A stretch of DNA of 64,000 bases, from the NCBI RefSeq assembly GCF_019703515.2, contig NC_059362.1:27735826-27799825 (forward strand). The letters are read 5' to 3'. This stretch comes from Myxocyprinus asiaticus. Lineage: Eukaryota > Chordata > Actinopteri > Cypriniformes > Catostomidae. The translations under genes were made by a program, and so were the position numbers. Below the pieces are notes generated by a model that saw only the letters and a list, made by a program, of their open reading frames with translations, made no database searches and was not told the origin of the DNA. Every line of letters starts with the position of its first letter. Positions within the stretch are counted from its first letter, which is position 1. Positions 1 through 10,268 of this stretch are shown here, one piece after another.

Positions 1-530
1 ACCTGCTCAACACCAGTTTCATGTACAACAGTAAAGAGAAGACTCAGGGGTGCAGGCCTTATGGGAAGAATTGCAAAGAAAATGGCACTTTTGATACAGA
101 AAAAAAAGGTTAGAGTGGGCAAAGAAACACAGAAATTGGACAACAGATAATTGGACAAGAGTGTTATGGATCTTAACCCCATTGAGCTTTTGTGGGATCA
201 GCTAGACTGTAAGGTGCGTGAGAAGTGCCCGACAAGACAGCCACATTTATGGCAAGTGCTACAGGAAGTGTGGGGTGAAATGTCACCTGAGTATCTGGAC
301 AAACTGACAGCTAGAATGCCAAGGATTTTTAAAGCTGTCATTGCTGCACGTGGAGGATTTTTTTAATGAGAACTCTTTGAAGTAGTTTAACTTTTAAATT
401 TTTTTCAAATTGTAATAGTAATTTGTCACGTTATTAATGTCCTGACTATACATTGTGATCAGTTGAATGCCACTTTGGTGAATAGAAGTAGCAATTTCTT
501 TCCATAAGAGCAAAATCTGGTAGTTACCTA
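1..530 (+). mobile_element. Tc1/mariner element A, 3' portion, non-autonomous
   Basis: This is the tail of a Tc1-like transposon that begins before the window. It holds the C-terminal transposase remnant and a subterminal stretch (about 440-525) that is the reverse complement of the start of the copy at 18.1 kb. The outermost terminal repeat is degenerate after about 521. Two more members of the same family lie at 18131-18940 and 32840-33682. The family is recognised from the DLNPIELLWDQLD motif and the terminal GGCCAAAAGTTTGGAATAAT. Confidence 0.8.
61..366 (+). pseudogene. Tc1-like transposase, C-terminal remnant
   Basis: The frame from about 160 encodes MDLNPIELLWDQLD, the segment around the third catalytic acidic residue of Tc1 DDE transposases, and ends in IAARGGFF before a TAA. 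Upstream, in another frame, an RLEWAKKHRHW-like segment (about 110-140) joins directly to DLNPIEL. The region that should carry the first two catalytic aspartates is therefore missing. The copy at 18.3-18.9 kb shows the same join. The protein cannot be active. Confidence 0.8.
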
Positions 531-1384
531 ACCATGTACAGTGAGAAATTAAATGCTATTTAATGAGACAATACATGAGATTTTACTGAAAAAAAAAAAA
601 ATATTGTAAAAAATGAATTTGTACTTTTACAGTAAACTATTGTTAAAATTATGGTGAAAAACATTTATGCATTTCCACAAGTTTCTTTGTGGCCCCTCAC
701 ATTTAATTATATTCTGTTGAATTATATTCAAGTTATATCTTATTTTTATTGTGTTTATTATTTATTTCTCTATTTTTACGGTGAATTCTGGAAACCACAG
801 CTGACAGTTTTTTGCCATAAATTTAACAGGTTATATATTTACAATGGCAGCCAAAAGTTTGGAATAATGTACAGTTAACCAATCAACAGTAGTTTACTGT
901 AGCACTTTTACATTCTTTTTCCATTTAAATTATGGGGGAATAAAATCTGTATATATAGAATACTGTGCAAAAGTCTTTTTGGCACATAAGGCACATAAGA
1001 TGTTGCACAAAAACATTTATCTTATTTATATCTTCAGCCTAAGTGTCATAAAGCGTGTCATTGTTTACATTGTTTTTTTGTTTTTAATTATTATTTGGAA
1101 ATGATTTTTTATTTTATAATTTTTTTTTAATTGTTTTGGACTGTTTTGGTTTGTGAACGGCGCTTGGTCTGTGCTCTGTGCAAGTTTCTATTGTAAACAA
1201 TGATGCACTTCCTGCCTCCTCCTCCACGCGTGACCTTACCAACGAGCTTACATCATCCCTCTCATGAGTGCGCATCACAGAGATGTACGGAAGCGAACAT
1301 TTGTAGTTAAAAAGCATTGTTTTGTTTCTCAAAATAATAAATCGTTTGGGTTCAGAAGAACTTTATTTGTCAACTGAAGTCGTG
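531..1384. other. Intergenic DNA with a solitary Tc1 terminal repeat
   Basis: AT-rich DNA with no recognisable gene. The only structure I can name is at about 840-870, where the terminal sequence of the same Tc1 family (GGCAGCCAAAAGTTTGGAAT) appears in plus orientation. It is followed by unrelated sequence, so it is an isolated left end. Confidence 0.5.
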
Positions 1385-1576
1385 TGGATTATTTTGATGC
1401 ACCCTAAATATGCATTTTGGACCGTCAAATAATGAAGTACATTCACTTGCATTGTTTATAGGAGGAGGCCTGAAATGAAATCCTAAAAGTCTTAAATTCT
1501 GTTTTGATGAAGAAAGAAAGGGTGAGGGTGAGTAAATTATCAGCAAATTTTCATTTTTGGGTGAACTATTCCTTTA
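1385..1576. mobile_element. MITE half-copy (GGGATAGTTCACC family)
   Basis: The segment contains CATTCACTTGCATTGT and ends in GAAGAAAGAAAG, a GTGAGTAAATTAT stretch and TTTTTGGGTGAACTATTCCTTTAA. This is the right half of the family seen complete at 33730-34216. The left half is not present. Confidence 0.6.
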
Positions 1577-3662
1577 AGGCTCAGGGCTTTTAATCGTAAG
1601 GTTGATTGCTCAGTTCCCACAAGTATCGGGTCATGAGCCCTCAAGCTCTTGATGGTGACTGTCCCTGTCATAAAGTTCATGGCACCATTCTATGGCATCA
1701 TCACATGAGAGTCACAGAAACAAATACCACCGGCCCTGGTCTTGTGGCGATAAATAGTTTTTAAATTGTATTCTAAAGCATGTGAACAGAATGCTCATGG
1801 CTTGATCAACAGATTCTGATGGTGGACAAACTGCCCTGCAGCAAGGCACCTTGATCGTCCGTCTCTAATATAGCACTTACCTATTGGCTGTTTACCCCTC
1901 GTTTTGCCATTTTATTCAGCAACACATCTATCACCAGGGTAAGATGCTTTTTACCCTGGGGAGTGAACTGAAGATTTATTGCTATGCACTGATGATGGCT
2001 GTGCATGTGTCCGCATCCAGTCAACTCTTGGAGGAAAGTTATGTATTTTCGAAACTTGGAGTGAAAAATAAACTACCTATATTTATTTCCTGTATTTATT
2101 GTCCCAGCCTTGGGTTTTTTCCTCTGCATTTCTTTGATAGTTCCAGTGAAGAGTTAGGTCAGGAACTACCCTTAAGGTAGCATAAATTCATTATTCATAT
2201 TGGAAACAGCAAAGGCATTTGTGCATGCTTAAGAGAGCGCAACCAAGGATATTCTCTGAAACAATGCGTTGTTTATCTTTTAGTATGATTCCCAACAAGG
2301 TGGTCTCAGTAAGGGGAAACAAAATATAATGGATACCTCACAATTCAGTGTCAGTGCTGGTTGTTTTGTCCTCTGTGGATTTTGAATGTGTAATATAGGT
2401 AAAACAAAAAATGTGCCTCTACAATTGTTTTCCTCATCCTCCCAGTGAGGACATTTCTCTCCACTTCCTGTGAACAGAAAGCAGCAGGGCTCTGAATCAG
2501 CCATGCTGAGATCAAACGAGAGGTGGGAAGAGAAAATTTCTTCCTTCTCCTGCTCACACACGTGCACAGGTAAACCCCAGGCCTCTGACTAGATAAGTGG
2601 CAATTTTTGCAAGAAATATTTTTTACTATTTCTTTTCCTAATTTTATATTTTAGTTTTTAAATTTGGCCAATTGCATCAATTCTCAATTAAAAGCGTTTT
2701 GTAATGCCCGCCTACTGCATTTGAGTTCTAATTCTGTGAGACTGCACAAGCTCCTGCCCCTCCCTCTTCGATATCCCTTGTCACAGACACCACAGTTAAT
2801 GCACGCAAATCGAGCGCCCTGCAGAGCAGAATCCACGTCTCCCTGGCCTGCCTTCATTGGTGACAGCCAGTACCGATAGTGTTTGCCCTAAGCTTCGGCA
2901 TTGTTTGTCACTGCTGTGAAATTAAACCACTATTAAAACATCTCAATACAGCCAGACTAACTTTGGCAATAGCCCTACATTACATTTAACAACAAGCAAG
3001 CTAGTCTCGTGTTGGCATAAAATAGCATCGTGACGCCGTCGTCAATGAAAAATGAGTGAACTCCGGTAGGCTAGTTCCTTTGTCAGGCAACTGAAAAAAA
3101 TAAATAAATTACGTGGTTAATAGTAATCATATTTGGATATCAGAAACGTTAGCCGACCTGTCACCCGTCACAAGAAAATGTGCAAATATATGATTCATCC
3201 ACTATTTACATGCTCATACTGATTAGCAAAAGCTTTAAGATATAGCTAGTAAATTATCGATGTGTCATGCTGTGACACAACATTTACTGGCAATTGTAGG
3301 CAAGCCAACTGATTGTCATTTCAATACAGCAGTCCAGGGCCTTTACAAACTGAGATTTGAAAGTTTAACTGTTCATCTAATTTTAATTTAAAAAGCAGGA
3401 GAATATTCCTGCTCCCTTCACCTCAGTACACAGAATGCACTTAGCCTAATTGTTGCAAATGAACATAGGCCTACTTTGTAGTTTGGAGGGTAGATTGGTT
3501 GGTTTATTATTCTATTTATTCAGAGAACAGCCTTCAGCTTTCAATTTTGTGTAAAGATATGTTGATTTTAAATGGTTATTTATTTTATAGACCACTAAAT
3601 CATGCATAATGTGGCATTATTTTCTTTGTGGTTGCCTGTTCTTGTGATAAATGTAGAAATAG
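1577..3662. other. Intergenic DNA, no gene recognised
   Basis: No family-like reading frame, RNA gene or well-defined repeat is visible. Short open frames here are all under 100 codons and look random. Confidence 0.5.
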
Positions 3663-3666
3663 CAGT

Positions 3667-3900
3667 GTTCCCTATCTGTCACTCACTCGACGTTGTGTCG
3701 ATGTAGTGACACTAGGGGTCACACTTGGGAGCCCGAGACACCTCTGGTCTTTGAAAAAAGGCCAGTGAAAATTGGCGAGTGGTATTTGCATACCACTCCC
3801 CCGGACATATGGGTATAAAAGGAGCTGGTATGCAACCACCCATTAAAATTTTCTCTTCGAAGCCGAATGGTCGATGTTTACTGAGCTGACTGTTCATTCA
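3667..3900 (+). repeat. DIRS copy 1 left inverted terminal repeat
   Basis: Starts GTTCCCTATCTGTCACTC. From about 3689 (GACGTTGTGTCGATGTAG) it is the inverse of 9150-9372. The first about 22 bases are unique to this end and are matched only by the internal complementary region at 9043-9078. Confidence 0.88.
3765..3820 (+). promoter_or_regulatory. Candidate DIRS core promoter in left ITR
   Basis: An octamer ATTTGCAT (3784-3791) is followed by a TATA-like TATAAAA (3814-3820). The equivalent of a CCAAT box is mutated here to CCAGT, but reads GGCCAATGA in copies 2 and 3. The order and spacing recur at 61780-61851. Promoter function is inferred from motif content and position upstream of gag. Confidence 0.45.
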
Positions 3901-4078
3901 CCTCTGCTGGATCTGACAGTGCATTTCAGTGGCTTCTCCCTCCTCTGCACTGGTGCACTGCAGAGAATGCCCCTGGGCGCTTCGGCAGAAATAAGAGAGT
4001 ATATTTCTCTAAAAGAGTGTATTTCTCTAAAAGAGCGGCACACACGGAACGTCTTTTTTAAGATGCATCTTTTTAAAG

Positions 4079-5382
4079 ATGCTTTTCCGTTTGTGTGTTA
4101 TTCCTGGTTGCAGTCATTATCTCTCAACTTCTGATGGTCACGATCACTGTCTTTCATGTCTGGGCACGACCCACGCGGAGACAGTGTTCGTGGATGGATC
4201 ATGTACTCATTGCGAGAACATAACCATGGCAACATTGCGGTCGCGGCTTGTTTTCATAAGTCCTTCTACCTACGGGTATGAGGCCAGCGCGGCTAGCACT
4301 GGGGGCGATTTGGGGACCTCAATGGGACCACCTCCGCCGGGTATCCCCCCCATGGACCTCCCATTCCCCAGCACGCTCGTCTGCCCCGATCGGGCTTCCA
4401 GATGAGTCCGCCGGCTCGTCTCATGACGAGTTCGACCTCTTGTTCGGAGCCCGCGAAGCTGATGAGCTCTCAAGAGCAGCATCGGAGAGCGGGCCTATCT
4501 AGTCGGACGCGGAAGCCTCAGCTGGGCTCCCCCCTCGGGTACGGTCGCCCAGTCACAGGGTGACGTGGAAAAGACGGACATGCTTTCCCAGGCAGCCGCG
4601 AGCGTTGGGCTAGAGAGGAACCCTCCGCTCTCCCCTGAACCCTCACGGCTCGATGATTGGTTCCTGGGCTCGCGGCGCCACTCACAGCCACGCCCTGCTC
4701 CAGTGCCTTTCTTCACAGAAGTGCATGAGGAGCTGACAAGTTCGTGGGAGGCACCTTTTACTGCCTGGTCCCTATCTTTCAGCTCCCCCGCCCTCACTAC
4801 CCTCGATGGTGGGGCAGCCAGGGGCTATTCGGCGATTCCCCCGGTGGATAAGGTGCTCGCGGTGCACCAATGCCTACAAAGCGCCGCCACCTGGCGCGGG
4901 CGCCCAAAGACCCGTCCAAGGCCTGTAGGTTTACATCGTCCCTGACGGCCAAAGCCAACAGTGCCACTGGACAAGCCGCCTCTGCCCTGCATGCCATGGC
5001 TCTCCTGCAAGTCCACCAAGCCAAGGCGCTAAAGGAACTGCACAAGGGTAGTTTCGCTCCGGGATTGATGCAGGAGCTGCGATTGCCGACCGACCTCGTG
5101 ACGAAGGTCATGGCGCGGTCTCTCGGGCGGGCGATGTCCACCTTGGTGGTCCAGGAGTGCCACCTTTGGCTCAACCTGGTCGAGATGGGAGAGGCTGACA
5201 AGGCACGGTTCCTTGCTGCCCCCATTTCCCAGGTTGGCCTATTCGGCGACACCGTCAAGGACTTTGCCCAGCAGTTCTCGACAGTGAAGCAGCAGACAGA
5301 GGCTATCCGGCACATCCTGCCCTGGTGCGGCTCAAGATCACGCACCCCGCCTGCTCATCGCCAAGGCGTCCCCCTGTGGTGA
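4079..5382 (+). pseudogene. DIRS gag-like protein, copy 1
   Basis: The ATG at 4079 opens a frame with a cysteine/histidine cluster (CVIPGCSHYL, then DGHDHCLSCLG, then HAE and CTHC) that looks like a zinc-binding module of fish DIRS gag. The frame is interrupted after 4405, resumes at about 4565, then shifts by one base near 4905. The downstream frame carries the conserved helical part (ASALHAMALLQV, LVVQECHLWLNLVEMGEADK). Compared with copy 3, copy 1 has one base fewer around 4905. Gag would package the RNA. It is not functional here. Confidence 0.75.
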
Positions 5383-5795
5383 CTGCATCGACTCCGCCAC
5401 AGCCCGCCCCTTCGGCCCGGCCCCGGTGTGGAGCCCACCACAGGAAGCAGATGCCACCCGTCTCACGGCTGGCCGCCAAGAACCCACGAAAGGCTTCGAA
5501 GCACCCCTGAGATGGGCGACCCAGGGACGATGAAACCCACTGCTTTGGAGCTGGTAAACAGACCACTCCGTCCCCCGGTGGAGGGCTGGGAGGAGAATCT
5601 TTTGTTGCCTTTTCATTTGATTTCACTGCATGCCCAAGTGGCTGCAGTACCCAAGATTTCAGTAAAAGAGTGGTTTCTTCGTTCCCTGGGTCACATACCC
5701 GGTGTGCATGGCTGTCATCATGACCACCGTCCACCATTCCATTTTGGCAGGTTTGGCACTCCAGCGGTGGTCTCCCTGCCCCTGCTTGCCCAGCT

Positions 5796-7700
5796 GTGGC
5801 ACAAATCCGCCCCAGATGTGACAGTCTCTACAGGTCACGAGGACAGGCCTCTTCCTCCCCGTCCCAGGCTGTTCCAGGGGTGGTCACAAGGAGCCAGGTA
5901 AATGCTTCAATGTCCCTGAACTCAGCACGGACACAACACGGCGTGGCACCTCAGGCTCCGCCCTGCCGCGAGGCCCCACCTGCCGGTACGTCTGACGAGA
6001 TTGTCCCCTTGGTCCCCCTCACTCGGAGCTTGGACACGTGGCTTGCGCTTTCCAACCTGTCGCGATGGCTGATCCGGACCACCCGATTCGGCTACACGAT
6101 TCAGTTCGCCAGGCGTCCGCCCAGGTTCAGCGGCATCCACTTCACCTTGGTGAAGGGCGAGAATGCTGCTACCTTGCACATGGAGATCACTACCCTCCTA
6201 CAGAAGGATGCGATAGAGCCTGTCCCTCTGGCCGAGATGAAGAAGGGGTTTTACAGCTCCTACTTCATCGTACCGAAAATAGGCGGTGGGTTGTGGCCAA
6301 TCTTGGACTTGCGAGTACTGAAACGGGCTTTACACAGACTCCCATTCAAGATGCTGATGCAAAAACGCATTCTCGCGAGTGTCCGGCATCAAGATTGGTT
6401 TGCAGCAATAGACCTGAAGGACGCATACTTCCACGTCTCGATTCTACCTCGACACAGACCCTTCCTGTGGTTTTCATTTGGGGGTCCGGCATATCAGTAC
6501 AAGGTCCTTCCTTTCGGCCTGTCCTTATCCCCTCACATCTTCACGAAGGTCGCAGAGGCAGGCCTTGCCCCGCTAAGGGAAGTGGGCATTCACATCCTCA
6601 ACTATCTCAATGATTGGCTAATCCTAGCTCACTCACAGGATGTGTTGTGTGCACACAGAGACCTGGTGCTCTCACACCTCAGCCGACTAGGGCTTTGGGT
6701 CAACTAGGAAAAGAGAAAGCTCCTCCCAGTTCAGAGCATCTCTTTTCTCAGCTTGGAATTGGACTCAGTCTCGTTGATGGCGCGCCTCACGAATGAGGGT
6801 GCACAGTCGGTGCTGACCTGTTTGAAGGCGTTCAGACAGAAGACAGCGGTTCCACTGAAACTCTTTCAGAGGCTCCTGGGGCATATGGCATCCTCAGCGG
6901 TCGCCACTCCGCTTGGGTTGATGCATATGAGACTGCTTCAGCACTGGCTTCAGACTCGAGTCCCGAGATCGGCATGGCGCCGCGAGACACATCGCGTGGC
7001 CATCACGCCGATCTGTCACCGCCTCTTCAGCCCTTGGACCGACCTCACATTTCTATGGGCAGGCGTTCCCCTAGAGCAGGTCTCCAAGCACGTCATGGTT
7101 ACGACTGTTGCCTCCAAAACGGACTGGTGCACTGTATGCAACGGGCACGCAGACACCGGCTCATGGACAGGCCCGCGGCTGTGTTGGCACATCAATTGCC
7201 TTGAGTTTCTGGCAATTCTGCTCACCCTGCGGAGGTTTCGGCCGTTGATCCAGGGCAAGCATGTGTTAGTTCGGACAGACAACACGGCAACGGTAGCATA
7301 TGTCAACCGTCAAGGCGGTCTGTGCTCCCGTTGTATGTCACAACTCGCCCGCTGTCTCCTCCTCTGGAGTCAGCAGCACCTCAAGTCACTGCGAGCCACT
7401 CACATCCCGGGCGACCTCAACACTACAGCGGACGTGCTGTCATGGCAGTTTACCCTCAGGGGAGAGTGGAGACTCCACCCTCAGGTGGTCCAGCTGATTT
7501 GGAGTCGATTCGGGCAGGCACAGGTAGACCTGTTCGCCTCCCAAAAATCCTCCCACTGCCAGTTCTGGTACGCTCTGACCGAGGCACCTCTCGGTATAGA
7601 CGCACTGGCACACAGAATCTCCATGTCTGGCCCCTGGACGGGACACGGAAGACTTAAGCAGCTTACCACCCACGGTGGTAGACACAATCACTCAGGATAG
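5796..7700 (+). pseudogene. DIRS reverse transcriptase-RNase H, copy 1
   Basis: One reading frame from about 5796 to 7700 is broken by a single in-frame TAG at 6705-6707. Copy 2 has TGG at that codon. RT motifs in order are YFIVPKIGGG and LDLRVL (about 6260-6320), AIDLKDAYFH (6406-6435), LPFGLSLSP (6507-6533) and YLNDWLI (6603-6623). The last is the YxDD box, and its first catalytic aspartate is changed to asparagine (AAT at 6609-6611; copy 2 has GAC). RNase H-like motifs follow at about 7110-7440: TDWCTVCNGHA, NCLEFLAILLTL, VRTDNTATVAYVN and HIPGDLNTTADVLSW. The enzyme would copy the element RNA, but this copy is inactive on two counts. The end overlaps the recombinase frame by about 26 bases. 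Confidence 0.88.
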
Positions 7701-8641
7701 GGCCCCCTCTTTGAGGCGCCTGTATACCTTTAAGTGGCATCTTTTCGCTAAGTGGTGTTCTTCCCGACGTGAAGACCCCCAAAGATGCGCAGTCGGATCG
7801 GTTCTTTCCTTCCTGCAGGAGAGGTTGGAAGGGCGGCTGTCCCCCTCCACCTTGAAGGTTTATGTAGCCGCTATAGTGGCACACCATGACACAGTGGACG
7901 GTAAGTCCTTAGGGAAGCACGTCCTGATCATCAGGTTCCTGAGAGGCGCCAGGAGGTTGAATCCCTTCAGACCGCACCTCGTTCCCTCATGGGACCTCTC
8001 TGTAGTTCTTCAGGGTCTATGGAGAGCCCCCTTAGAACCCTTGCAGTCAGCTGAGCTTTAGGCACTCTCTTGAAGACTGCCCTCCTGACTGCGCTCACTT
8101 CCATCAAGAGAGTAGGAGACCTTCAAGAGTTCTCTGTCAGCGAATCATGCCTGGAGTTCGGTCCGGGCTACTCTCACGTGATCCTGAGACCCCGACCGGG
8201 CTATGTGCCCAAGGTTCCCATGACCCCTTTTAGGGACCAGGTGGAGAACCTGCAAGCGCTGCCCCAGCCCTGATGTTGCTGTGTCCGGTGCACGCTTTAC
8301 GCATCTATTTGGATCGCACGCAGAGCTTTAGGATCTCTGAGCAGCTCTTTGTCTGCTTTGGTGGAGAGCGGAAAGGAAGCGTTGTCTCCAAGCAGAGGAT
8401 TGCCCACTGGCTCATTGACGCCATAACTATGGCATATCACGCCCAGGACGTGCCGCCCCCAGCATGGCAACGAGCCCATTCTACCAGGGGTGTAGCGGCC
8501 TCCTGGGCCTTGACCAGTGGCGCCTCTCTAACAGACATTTGCAGAGCAGTGGGCTGGGCAATACCCAACACCTTTGCAAGGTTCTACAATCTCCGGGTGG
8601 AACCAGTTTCGTCCCATGTAGTGGAACGCACAAGCAGGTAA
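7675..8641 (+). pseudogene. DIRS tyrosine recombinase, copy 1
   Basis: The reading begins at about 7675 in a frame different from RT/RNase H. Visible motifs are an N-terminal SAM-like core (SPSTLKVYVAAIVAHH), box I arginine in SIKRVGDLQ (about 8104-8130), HSTRG (about 8479-8493) and the catalytic region GWAIPNTFARFYNLRV (about 8548-8595) with the nucleophilic tyrosine in FYNL. The frame is cut by TAG at 8059-8061 plus a one-base loss nearby (CTCTCTTG against CTCTCCTTG in copy 2), and again around 8270. The enzyme would integrate the circular DIRS DNA. Broken here. Confidence 0.87.
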
Positions 8642-9042
8642 GTCCGGGACTGCTGGCCGGGTGTATCGCTTGCGCTTAGCGCCTTCACCTCCTCTGAGCT
8701 GAAGACGTGCGCTGTTGAATCCCAGTAGTGTTCACAAACTGTGTTCCCTGGATGATTTCCTCTGAGCCCTATGGCAGATAAGTTTGCGGATAAACTTGCT
8801 GCCGGCTCAGTACATGTGCTAACTAAGCCCTGTACTGGGGTAGGTGCTCCGCATGTGGTGGTTCCCCATAGGTAACCCCATGTGACGTATATCTTCCGCT
8901 AATTCGTTTCACTGTTGGTAAACTGCGTCTTCCTTAGGCAGAGGCCCCAAGGACCTACCATGGGACTTCTCCACATGACATACTTCCGACAAAGCTCGGC
9001 AAGACCATGTGACGTATTTCCACTCAAAATCTCTCCCCCCCC
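8642..9042 (+). other. DIRS copy 1 3' untranslated spacer
   Basis: Non-coding DIRS sequence between the recombinase and the internal complementary region. Its counterpart in copy 2 is about 19510-20225 on the minus strand. It contains a short C-run near 9036-9045. Confidence 0.6.
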
Positions 9043-9130
9043 CCTCAACACAACGTCGAGTGAGTGACAGATAGGGAAAGTCCTGGTTACTTGCGTAACC
9101 TCCATTCCCTGATGGAGGGAATGAGACTTT
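9043..9130 (+). repeat. DIRS internal complementary region (ICR), copy 1
   Basis: The segment is the reverse complement of the two extreme ends of the element joined together. 9050-9078 matches the left end (GAGTGAGTGACAGATAGGG) and 9080-9129 matches the right end (CCTGGTTACTTGCGTAAC). In DIRS replication this serves to align the two termini for circle formation. The junction is at about 9078-9082. Confidence 0.88.
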
Positions 9131-9149
9131 GTGTCCCTCCTGCCTCAAC

Positions 9150-9411
9150 GCTGAACTACCTGCTGAAATGGTCGGGACCTTGTCTCGGCTCCTCAGCACA
9201 AAACCTGAATGAGTGGTTGCGTACCAGCTCTTTTTATACCCGTATGTCCGGGGGAGTGGTATGCAAATACCACTCGCCAATATTCATTGGTCTTTTATCA
9301 AAGACCAGAGGTGTCTCAGGCTCCCAAGAGTGACCCCTAGTGTCACTACATCGACACAACGTCTCGTTCCCTCCATCAGGGAATGGAGTTTACGCAAGTA
9401 ACCAGGACGTT
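9150..9411 (+). repeat. DIRS copy 1 right inverted terminal repeat
   Basis: Inverse of the left terminal repeat, with the octamer and TATA motif present in antisense (about 9228-9277). The outermost about 50 bases, ending in GTAACCAGGACGTT, are unique to this end and are matched by the ICR. Confidence 0.88.
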
Positions 9412-10263
9412 TCCTATTAATTACCTAGACTGTGGCGGCCCGCACTCACACACACACACAATTCACTGGAAGCACCTGGCTGCATCCGAGACACCAAGGC
9501 ATTTTGAGGACAAAACATTGTTTGAGGTAAGTAACGTCAACTAATGTTACAGTATCCACTGCAGTTATCCACTAGTCCAAACACAGTTTGATCATTATCA
9601 GTGCACGACAGCAAACAGATAACGTTACTGTAGAAGTTATCATTGATAATTAACGTTAATCTAAGTTAGTTAAGGTTAGGTAACATTAACGTTTGCTAAC
9701 AACATTAGCTGTCAGCCTCCTCGCTTATGTCGACTGACATATCCGGCTGCTAGTCGTGAAAAACAATGTATAACGTATGTAACGTTATATCTAGCTAGCT
9801 AACATTAGCTAATTATCTAACTTTAAAGTTATTACCAGCGGCTCTGACAATGTAACAATTTTCAGCATCTGAGGAACAAGTTCAACACAGGTAACCACTT
9901 TTACTTCATTTCTTTGATGGCTCAAATGTATGCTCTAGTCCATTTTGTGTTTTGACCATTTGTGAACTCTGTCTCGTTTTCCATGCTTTGTGGGAGTGAC
10001 TTTTTTTGCCTTGCCATCAGCATTCATATCTATACAACCAATGTGTTTGATTAAATTACTACCAGAGCACAAAATTGTTTACAAGAGCACAAAGTTCTTC
10101 ATAGATCTAGCCTCTTAATTTTGCTCTCAAAGTGCACCAGATTGATGCAGAAGTGAACTTTAAAATGTACATCATTTTCTTACAGGGGAGCATGCCCCCG
10201 GACCTCCCTAGATTGTCTGAGGTCCACCCACCACAGTCTCACAAAATCCTGTGGGAAACACTG
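9412..10263. other. Body of the hAT-like element
   Basis: Non-coding. It includes a cluster of AACGTT-type palindromes at 9523-9800 and a GGGGAGCATGCCCCC hairpin-like stretch at about 10187-10201. No transposase frame. Confidence 0.5.
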
Positions 10264-10268
10264 AATAG

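Larger units (their letters stand above)
3667..9411 (+). mobile_element. DIRS-type YR retrotransposon, copy 1, structurally complete
   Basis: In order, it has a left inverted terminal repeat, a gag-like region, a reverse transcriptase/RNase H frame, a tyrosine recombinase, an internal complementary region and an inverted right terminal repeat. This is the DIRS layout: no LTRs, and no integrase of the DDE type. Both ends carry GTT and there is no ordinary target duplication, as expected from tyrosine-recombinase integration of a circle. The protein-coding parts are all broken, so the copy is dead, but the cis-acting ends are well kept. Two further partial copies lie at 19140-22070 (minus) and 61697-64000 (plus). 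Confidence 0.92.
3663..10263. mobile_element. hAT-like non-autonomous element split by a DIRS insertion
   Basis: The right end reads (reverse complement) CAGTGTTTCCCACAGGAT at 10246-10263. The left end begins CAGTG at 3663 and, once the DIRS at 3667-9411 is set aside, continues TTTCCTATTAATTACC from 9411. A subterminal GACTGTGGCGG at the left matches GACTGTGGTGG at the right. The direct repeat AATAG touches both outer ends (3658-3662 and 10264-10268). The non-DIRS body is about 860 bp with no transposase. CAGTGTTTCCC is a common hAT terminal sequence, so the superfamily call is inference. Confidence 0.65.

Noticed and set aside
4270..5345. Minus-strand frames across DIRS gag
   Set aside because: GC-rich shadows of the plus-strand gag, which alone shows the conserved Cys/His and helical motifs shared with copy 3.
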